The notes under the pieces are model-generated. The model saw nothing but the letters and a program-made list of their open reading frames with translations. It had not been told where the DNA came from and searched no databases. This document shows, piece by piece, positions 7,562 to 12,850 of a DNA stretch of 12,850 bases. The stretch's first letter is position 1, and each line of letters begins with the position of its first letter. Source of the DNA: CAZPUS01 sp964589825 (GTDB taxonomy: Bacteria > Fibrobacterota > Chitinivibrionia > Chitinivibrionales > WJKA01); the NCBI GenBank assembly GCA_964589825.1, contig CAZPUS010000059.1:1-12850 (forward strand), read 5' to 3'. The position numbers were made by a program, and so were the translations under genes.

Positions 7562-8075
7562 AAAAACATCCTTTCGTTTTTTAAAGAAACAACAATAGTA
7601 ACATAATTTATGGGAAAAAAAAATGTTGCTTTCACTGCATGTTTCTGTATTATTAAATGTATTTTTAAGTACATGGATGTATGGGCAGCTTTTTATGAAT
7701 CGCCTTCGTATGGAATAATAAATTGCGACACGGTGTATCCAATACTTATATTTTTGCCGGTTGACTTTTAAGACGAAGCTTACTGACCACTTTTCACCTG
7801 TTTGCAAAAAAACAACTGCAGAAATCACGCAGATCAATGAAAAAAATAACCCGACGATTTACCTTGAGGGGCTCCCATGGAATCGACATGAGTTCTAATG
7901 AAAAAACATACTTTTAGTCATTGGCTATTTCTCAAATATATGCCGGGTATACCTCGTCGATAAACGACTTCGGATCCTTTCCTCCGCCAGAAGACGAAAA
8001 ATTTTACCCGTTTTCGAATGAGGCATTAACCATTTGTATTTATAGTAGTCCTAAACCAGAAAATAGCGAGTATAT
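7562..8075. other. Divergent intergenic region between beta-helix gene and lipoprotein operon
   Basis: A 514-nt AT-rich stretch that must hold the 5' regions of both divergent transcription units. On the minus strand the 5' UTR of the beta-helix gene includes TACTAT and TAATAATA, possible -10 elements about 45-100 nt before its ATG. On the plus strand TATAGT near 8041-8046 is a possible -10 for the lipoprotein gene, but no good -35 accompanies either. An open minus-strand frame covers part of it as an upstream extension of the beta-helix frame but looks non-coding. I see no riboswitch, terminator or convincing small gene. Confidence 0.5.
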
Positions 8076-9218
8076 ATGAAAAAACAACATTGCTTTTTTA
8101 TGGCATTGTATGTGGTAATGTGCGCCAGTATCTTTTCATGTAACAACGAATGGTTCTATAATCCAGAAAAATTCATAACGCCCGATCGAAAGGTATTAGC
8201 CGACTTTGCATTAAAACCTCCTGTACAGGAAATTATCAACAAAGAGAATTTCAAAATAGCCTTTTGTCAGGGACGCGGGGCTAATAGAAAAATCGCGTAT
8301 GTTGACTATTCATCCTATTCGGCCACAGACAGCCTGATATCGGCTCAATCGTTACGAATGCCTATTGAACAAAACCCAGAGTTGCGTTTCCCGCCTGAAG
8401 CACCAGTAATTTCACCAGATGGGAAATGGGTCACCTATTTTTTAACTGATAAAGATGAAACACATATCACATATATACAGAAACTCGATACAGCCGCCTT
8501 GCCTGTAAAGATGTCTGAAAATGCAGCACATCCGCATTGGTGGGAGGATACCACCGGTTCTCTTTTTATTGTTTATTGTAATAAAGCCAGGGGGGATGTG
8601 AGTAAAGATTCCGGATATACTAAACTTCAGCAAGTAAATCCCGACAGTCCGGTGGTAACAATTGGTGAACCTGTATTACTCGCAAACGATGCTTTTAATG
8701 GCGGGTTAAGCAAAGATGGAAGGTTTCTGTGTACCGGTGATTATAGCGCTCATTTTTATGATCGTACTGACAGCACCCTGATTCCCATCAATCCGGACAA
8801 GCAGGCTTGTAACGGGTCAATAAGTCCCGATACCGGTCATAAGGGACACAGGATGATGTTCCTTAATATCGGTGGACGACAAAACTTAGCAAATGACACC
8901 TCATCCTATTCACAACACGAAATCGTATACATAGTGAACATTAACAATGAAAGTGTGTTTTCATTTAATAAGAATGAGGTCTTCTCGGAATCAAGAGGAG
9001 AATGGCAGGATCCTGAGTGGTCGAACCATCCGGATTATTTTATTGTTTTGTCAAAAAGTAAAACAAGAAGCGCGGAGGAAAATACCCAGGCTCTTGATCC
9101 TTATGACTGTTATGTGGTTACAGTAAACAATACTCCGGAAACAGTCAAAATAAACAACGATGAATTGTTCGGAATGCAGGAAAACGCAAGCCCATATCTG
9201 TGGATAGACACGAAATAA
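8076..9218 (+). CDS. Probable lipoprotein with TolB/WD40-like beta-propeller
   Basis: A 380-residue protein with a lipoprotein-type signal peptide: charged MKKQH, a hydrophobic stretch and IFSC with the candidate lipidated cysteine at C22. Asn at +2 does not suggest inner-membrane retention, so an outer-membrane lipoprotein is likely. The rest shows repeated propeller-blade strands: APVISPDGKWVTYFL (about 108-122), HPHWWEDTTGSLFIVYC (about 152-168), GGLSKDGRFLCTGD, NGSISPDTGHKGHRMMFLNI and EWQDPEWSNHPDYFIVLS. The S-P-D-G and P-x-W patterns match TolB-C/WD40-like propellers, which bind proteins or glycans; no enzymatic motif is visible. The SD is poor (only AGCGAG-like). The next gene begins 15 nt after the stop, so the two are almost certainly co-transcribed. 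Function is unassigned; partnership with the adjacent barrel is inference. Confidence 0.75.
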   Translation: MKKQHCFFMALYVVMCASIFSCNNEWFYNPEKFITPDRKVLADFALKPPVQEIINKENFKIAFCQGRGANRKIAYVDYSSYSATDSLISAQSLRMPIEQNPELRFPPEAPVISPDGKWVTYFLTDKDETHITYIQKLDTAALPVKMSENAAHPHWWEDTTGSLFIVYCNKARGDVSKDSGYTKLQQVNPDSPVVTIGEPVLLANDAFNGGLSKDGRFLCTGDYSAHFYDRTDSTLIPINPDKQACNGSISPDTGHKGHRMMFLNIGGRQNLANDTSSYSQHEIVYIVNINNESVFSFNKNEVFSESRGEWQDPEWSNHPDYFIVLSKSKTRSAEENTQALDPYDCYVVTVNNTPETVKINNDELFGMQENASPYLWIDTK

Positions 9219-9233
9219 AAGAAAGGTTACGCA

Positions 9234-10430
9234 ATGAACAAAATAGTACGCCTCTTTTTCCCATCTCAGCATCCACCAGCCCACATCTACTGGTGTGGAT
9301 ACATACTAAGTAGCGTTATACTGTTGTGTATGTGTGGATTGTTTACATTGTCTCGCAATTTTCGTACTCCGACCCCAGAGTGGACCCCCTGGCAAAGCGT
9401 GGGCGGCTGTGGTGTGGGTGGATCCGGCGGCGGAAGCGGTGCAAAGGCGACATGGATCGGCAAAGGGGTACCTGGTGCAATATTCGAACTTGAGGCGATG
9501 TACACTCAATCAACGGGACAAAACTTCATTTCCAAAACTCTCAACAGCCGGGTAGCCTATAATCCGACCTATGAAGATCAGATTGGTATCACTCTCCCCT
9601 ATGTATATAATATCGGTCCGCTACAACCACGCACCAATCTCGCAGAAGAAGCAGGACATGTCACGGGAGGTATAGGCGATGTAGCATTTGACTATTCCCG
9701 ATTGTTCGGAATGAATGGAGAATACTCGCTTTCACTGGGTCTTTCTATACCCACCGGACAATATGATATTAAACGTGGAAGTGATGAACGCAAATGGTAT
9801 CTGCCCCAAAATCTCCAGAAAGGCAGCGGTGTATACAATCCTAATATTGGATTAAGTTACACTAAAGATCTCGAAGAAGGATTAATTATGATTAACGGAT
9901 CCTACACGCATCCTGTTACACTGAGTTTCTCGGGTAAAAACACCAAATTCTATTTGCCGGATAAATACCCGGATTCTCTTTATAAATGGAGCGCAAACAG
10001 CAAAAGCAATAAAAAACGTTTTGACTATTTTTTTAAACCATATGGGGAAAATGATCTGGGGGCTTATTCCCCACCCAGTTTTAGTTTCTCTGCGTATTGG
10101 GCCTATCGTGGCATGAAGCATTATCTGCATTCGCTGGGACTTACTTTTTCTTTTCCTCTCGCAGTTGCATGGATTCCAGGGTTCGAAGCAGATTCATACG
10201 ATCCACGTCCTGATCCCGATCACCAGGCATGGAGCGGTTCAATAAATTACGGTGTAGAATATACATCCGATGCTGATATACCGCCTTTGTTCTTTGCACT
10301 CAGTTTACCTATACATGACCAAAGACAAAATGACAGCGGAACGTCAAAGAGTCACTGGGATATGCCGGACTGGAACGACTTCCTTCAACAGCTTAAAATC
10401 AATGCCGGCTTTAAAATCGCATTGTACTAA
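9234..10430 (+). CDS. Outer-membrane beta-barrel protein (transporter/porin-like)
   Basis: A 398-residue protein. An unusually long N-terminal region precedes a hydrophobic segment (about 22-40, GYILSSVILLCMCGLFTLS), read as a long signal peptide, though no clear cleavage site follows. A glycine-rich stretch with one cysteine (GGCGVGGSGGGSG, 57-69) comes next. The remainder has alternating amphipathic strands ended by turns, for example IGDVAFDYSRLFGMNGEYSL, LSLGLSIPTGQYD, YNPNIGLSYTKDLEEGLIMI and HSLGLTFSFPLAVAW, and it ends FKIALY with a terminal aromatic residue, as in outer-membrane barrels. The IPTGQYD and NPNIGLSY pattern recalls the MetA-pathway phenol-degradation/transporter barrel family. 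The SD (AGAAAGG) is 7 nt from the ATG. It lies between a propeller lipoprotein and an esterase in one operon, so a role in moving or handling the same extracellular substrate is plausible but inferred. Confidence 0.75.
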   Translation: MNKIVRLFFPSQHPPAHIYWCGYILSSVILLCMCGLFTLSRNFRTPTPEWTPWQSVGGCGVGGSGGGSGAKATWIGKGVPGAIFELEAMYTQSTGQNFISKTLNSRVAYNPTYEDQIGITLPYVYNIGPLQPRTNLAEEAGHVTGGIGDVAFDYSRLFGMNGEYSLSLGLSIPTGQYDIKRGSDERKWYLPQNLQKGSGVYNPNIGLSYTKDLEEGLIMINGSYTHPVTLSFSGKNTKFYLPDKYPDSLYKWSANSKSNKKRFDYFFKPYGENDLGAYSPPSFSFSAYWAYRGMKHYLHSLGLTFSFPLAVAWIPGFEADSYDPRPDPDHQAWSGSINYGVEYTSDADIPPLFFALSLPIHDQRQNDSGTSKSHWDMPDWNDFLQQLKINAGFKIALY

Positions 10431-10457
10431 AAAAAATATACTTTCACAGTACAACGC

Positions 10458-12293
10458 ATGTCCTTACGTCTTCCTGCGATTATCAGTTCTCATATGGTGC
10501 TTCAAGCTGACCAAGATGTTCCTGTCTGGGGTTGGGCATCTCCGGGCAGCACCGTTACTGTCACTGTGTTGGGATGCACAAAAACTGCAACAGCTGATAC
10601 ACATGGAAAGTGGTGTGTAATAATCGGGCCCTTCGCCTACCACCAGCATTTCAAAATCGATATCTGCGATGGCGTTGATACAATTTCCGTTGATGATGTG
10701 GTAGCCGGAGATGTATGGTTGTGTGCCGGACAATCGAATATGGTAATGCAGGTATCGCGTCTCAGCAACGCAAAAGAAATTACCTCGCAGGCACTGGATA
10801 AAAAAATAAGATTCTTTACGGCTGAATATAATGCCTGTAAGGATAATGCAGAAGACGTAAGGGGACAATGGAGAACCTGCACTCCCAAAGAGATTTATTA
10901 TTTTTCCGCTATTGCATATTTTTTCTCTTCTTACATACGTGAATCCATCGACATCCCGCTTGGTGCGGTGGTCTGTGCGGTGGATAACTCAAAAATTGAT
11001 CAATGGTTACCCCGGGATATATTAACCCAAGAACCTCGCTGTCGTGATATTGTCAGATATCTTGACCGTCCAATGGTCTGCCCTGCTGAAGATACTGAGA
11101 ATACCGGGGAAAAACGCAATTGGCACTTATGTGATTTTGACGATTCAGGATGGAAAGGCGTACTACTTCCGAATTCTCTTTCGAACATAGAGTTTCATAT
11201 AAACGGGGCTGTCTGGTTTCGAAAAAAATTCCACGTCGCGAAGGAGTTCTTTTTATTTCCTGGACGATGGACATGCGAAATCGGCCCTGTTAACGATTAC
11301 GATGATACTTACATAAATGGGCTCTGTATCGGTCATACGGGGAAAGAAACATTATATTCTTGGTCGAAATTACGTCGCTACAGGATTCCTCAGGACGTTT
11401 TGAAACCGGGTGAAAATGTTATTGCCGTACGGGTATTCAATAAATGGGACGATGGTGGATTTATCCCTGAATCAAAATGTAAGATGCAGCTGTATAAAGG
11501 CCCTAAACATCAAAAAAAATGCATCGATCTGAGCGGAAAGTGGAGGGCCACAGTGGAAAAAGAACTCCCAAGAAGAAATATGCCGAATATACAGCCATGT
11601 GCATTCTACTATGGGATGATCAGCCCGTTGCAAAATTTTTCACTTCGCGGATTTTTATGGTATCAGGGAGAATCCGATGTGAGCAAGTATGAAAGATATG
11701 GCTTTTTGTTCCCACGATTAATCTCACGCTGGCGCCATGACTGGAAACAGGGGTGTTTGCCCTTTTATTTTGTGCAATTACCCCGATACAATCCTCACAA
11801 TAATTCAACGCAGTTGCATTACCAATGGGCACACATGCGTGAAATTCAGCAGCGCGCATTGTCCCTCCCCGAAACCGGGATGGCAGTCGCCTTGGACTGC
11901 GGCGAAAGTGACAATGTTCATCCGGATAATAAATCTGACGTTGCCAAACGGCTCTCATTGTTGGCGCTAAACAAGGTATATGGACACGAAGTCGAAATGA
12001 GTGGGCCGGAGTGCATTAACGCCTATCTTGTCAACAACAGAATATGCATAGATTTTTCTCACGCAGACGGTCTCTGCTTTGACGGCCCTGCCGACGGTTT
12101 CGAAATTGGCGACCGTAGTGGATCTTTTTATCCTGCCCGCGCGCGTATTCAGGAAACTTCGATAGTGGTATGGAATGATGTTATCTCTAATCCCAGCTGC
12201 GTACGGTACGCATGGGCAGACGATCCCCCTCATCCGCTGCGCAATAGCGCTGGTCTTCCTGCCCGACCTTTTCGCATACCAATCAGTTGGTGA
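10458..12293 (+). CDS. Sialate O-acetylesterase-like SGNH esterase with inserted jelly-roll domain
   Basis: A 611-residue member of the SASA/DUF303 carbohydrate esterase group, which removes acetyl groups from sugars (sialic acids or hemicellulose in characterised relatives). The N-terminal beta-domain begins LRLPAIISSHMVLQ and VPVWGWASPGS. Block I is GDVWLCAGQSNM (84-95) with nucleophile S93; a conserved WYQGESD follows at 401-407; the acid and base are D485 and H488 in ESDNVHPDNK. Residues about 225-345 (DDSGWKGVLLPN, AVWFRKKF, YINGLCIGHTG, LKPGENVIAVRV) form the GH2-like galactose-binding jelly roll often inserted in this family. The C-terminus GLPARPFR is the usual end, so it is complete there. 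Two oddities: it has no signal peptide and no SD, and the usual GGT-x-I-x-x-W block II reads VDNSKIDQW (175-183). It starts 27 nt after the stop of the barrel gene, in the same reading frame with no sense-codon start in between. Substrate is uncertain. Confidence 0.88.
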   Translation: MSLRLPAIISSHMVLQADQDVPVWGWASPGSTVTVTVLGCTKTATADTHGKWCVIIGPFAYHQHFKIDICDGVDTISVDDVVAGDVWLCAGQSNMVMQVSRLSNAKEITSQALDKKIRFFTAEYNACKDNAEDVRGQWRTCTPKEIYYFSAIAYFFSSYIRESIDIPLGAVVCAVDNSKIDQWLPRDILTQEPRCRDIVRYLDRPMVCPAEDTENTGEKRNWHLCDFDDSGWKGVLLPNSLSNIEFHINGAVWFRKKFHVAKEFFLFPGRWTCEIGPVNDYDDTYINGLCIGHTGKETLYSWSKLRRYRIPQDVLKPGENVIAVRVFNKWDDGGFIPESKCKMQLYKGPKHQKKCIDLSGKWRATVEKELPRRNMPNIQPCAFYYGMISPLQNFSLRGFLWYQGESDVSKYERYGFLFPRLISRWRHDWKQGCLPFYFVQLPRYNPHNNSTQLHYQWAHMREIQQRALSLPETGMAVALDCGESDNVHPDNKSDVAKRLSLLALNKVYGHEVEMSGPECINAYLVNNRICIDFSHADGLCFDGPADGFEIGDRSGSFYPARARIQETSIVVWNDVISNPSCVRYAWADDPPHPLRNSAGLPARPFRIPISW

Positions 12294-12354
12294 TATCCTG
12301 ATAAAAACAGGTGCTTTTCAGGGCTTCGGCACGTCTATAACTTCTTAAATAATT

Positions 12355-12572
12355 GGCGGTTCCGACTTTTCCGTGGGTGCCCCCAAGATATAGTGGTTTA
12401 TATTTTATGGATATGGACGAAAAACAAGTATTCAATTATCTGCTGGGCCTGACGCGCTCATGGGATGTGTCGCGGGTTGAAATTGATGCGCAGAAGCATC
12501 GAGTCGATGTCTGGATTGAGCATGAGCGCAACATTGTGTTTACGTGCCCGAAATGCGGGAAGCATTGCCCCA
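12355..12572 (+). mobile_element. ISL3-family element, 5' fragment
   Basis: From about 12355 the sequence GGCGGTTCCGACTTTTCC resembles an ISL3 terminal repeat and is followed, 50 nt on, by the start of an ISL3-type transposase. The element is cut at about 12572 where sequence of a different IS begins in the opposite orientation. The right end is absent, so no inverted-repeat partner or target duplication can be checked. Its protein differs clearly from the ISL3 transposase at 3955-4800, so the two come from different lineages. Confidence 0.65.
12407..12571 (+). pseudogene. ISL3-family transposase, N-terminal 55 codons only
   Basis: Starting at ATG 12407 (or 12413), the frame reads MDMDEKQVFNYLLGLTRSWD, then VSRVEIDAQKHRVDVWIEH and FTCPKCGKHCP. 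This matches the N-terminus of ISL3 transposases, including the first CxxC pair of the zinc ribbon. After HCP the family similarity stops and the frame continues into foreign DNA to a TAA at 12587-12589. No catalytic part remains. No strong SD is visible. Confidence 0.8.
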
Positions 12573-12664
12573 CATCGGCTCACCTCTAAACGACGAGCTA
12601 TCTCATGCACCTTCACTCCCTCGTTGTACAATTGCAGCGCCTGCTTCATTGTATATTCTCCCAT
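12573..12664 (-). pseudogene. IS21-like IstA transposase, N-terminal ~30 codons only
   Basis: Reading leftwards from the ATG at 12664 (SD AGGAG, 5-nt spacer) the frame gives MGEYTMKQALQLYNEGVKVH then EIARRLEVSR. This is the helix-turn-helix N-terminus typical of IS21-family IstA (Y-x-EG-x-x-x-x-EIARRL-x-VSR). Similarity ends exactly where the ISL3 fragment begins on the other strand. The multiple terminal repeats upstream support IS21 over other HTH transposases such as IS630. Confidence 0.7.
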
Positions 12665-12739
12665 AGGGGCTCCTGTTGTAAGAGTATTTTAATGTATTGA
12701 TTCTACAAAAAAATACCCTGTCACAACACGGACGCCCCT

Positions 12740-12787
12740 TTTTTTTGGGAAATCTTTTTCCGGCATTTTTGGGAAAATATTTTCCGG
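12740..12787. repeat. Two tandem 24-bp terminal repeats of the IS21-like end
   Basis: Units at 12740-12763 and 12764-12787 share TTTTTGGGAAA and TTTTCCGG at identical spacing (about 19 of 24 positions match). Multiple short repeats at each end are a recognised property of IS21 elements, where they are transposase-binding sites. Here they support the family call. Confidence 0.7.
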
Positions 12788-12795
12788 TGCTAACA

Positions 12796-12850
12796 CTATC
12801 GAGTACGGTAGCTCCTCGAAGAAACGATCCAACCGGATACCGCAAAACCC
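12796..12850. other. Short flank beyond the IS21-like end, unassigned
   Basis: Fifty-five bases beyond the IS tip run to the window edge. They are open in more than one frame on the minus strand, but too little is present to name a gene. This should be the target DNA into which the IS21-like element inserted. Confidence 0.3.

Larger units (their letters stand above)
12573..12795 (-). mobile_element. IS21-family element, left-end fragment
   Basis: Read on the minus strand the fragment begins at 12795 with TGTTAGCACCGG, matching the TG tip of IS21-family ends. It contains two tandem copies of a 24-bp terminal repeat, then a short leader, an SD and the IstA start. It is truncated at about 12573. 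The other end, and therefore the target duplication, is missing. Confidence 0.7.

Noticed and set aside
7562..7837. 92-codon upstream extension of the beta-helix frame
   Set aside because: The signal peptide and SD place the start at 7561. The extension has no domain character and would put the signal peptide inside the protein.
12740..12787. Tandem 24-bp repeats as a possible CRISPR or iteron array
   Set aside because: Only two units with no spacer, located directly inside an IS21-type TG tip; terminal transposase-binding repeats explain them.

Overview
The window looks like part of a chromosome from a T9SS-bearing Gram-negative polysaccharide degrader, possibly Fibrobacterota/Chitinivibrionia-like. 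Several clues support this. Two large secreted proteins end in domains that resemble type IX secretion (T9SS) C-terminal sorting domains. There is an outer-membrane beta-barrel and a probable lipoprotein. Several genes have good AAAGGAG/AAGGAGG Shine-Dalgarno (SD) sites, which are uncommon in Bacteroidota. The taxon is inference, and no rRNA or tRNA is present to anchor it.

Left edge (1-1250): the 5' half of a malate dehydrogenase gene (mdh) runs off the window on the minus strand. Next comes the N-terminal remnant of an IS256-like transposase on the plus strand, with a nonsense codon and its last three quarters missing. Its SD and start codon lie in one arm of a long inverted repeat.

Centre (1251-7561, minus strand): two genes encode large secreted proteins. 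The first has a beta-propeller-like N-terminus, two PKD domains, a galactose-binding-like domain and a T9SS-like tail. The second is a right-handed beta-helix protein. Between them sits a 951-bp ISL3-family element with 24-bp imperfect terminal inverted repeats and a near-perfect 8-bp target duplication (7/8). It landed directly against the SD of the PKD protein gene and so separates that gene from its original upstream region. The element's transposase is an intact frame but has lost the central part that carries two of the three catalytic acidic residues.

Right (8076-12293, plus strand): a tight three-gene run encodes a propeller lipoprotein, an outer-membrane beta-barrel and a sialate O-acetylesterase-like SGNH esterase. 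It is divergent from the beta-helix gene across a 514-bp intergenic region. Together with the secreted proteins this suggests a surface glycan-processing locus (binding, depolymerising or restructuring, deacetylating). The substrate cannot be read from the sequence.

Right edge (12355-12850): a truncated ISL3 transposase start is joined head-to-head to a truncated IS21-like left end, a mobile-element graveyard. I see no CRISPR array, tRNA, rRNA, phage gene or recognisable defence system. The least ordinary items are the IS insertion at the SD, the core-deleted transposase, the hairpin over the IS256-like start, and the lipoprotein/barrel/esterase operon with its atypical esterase.
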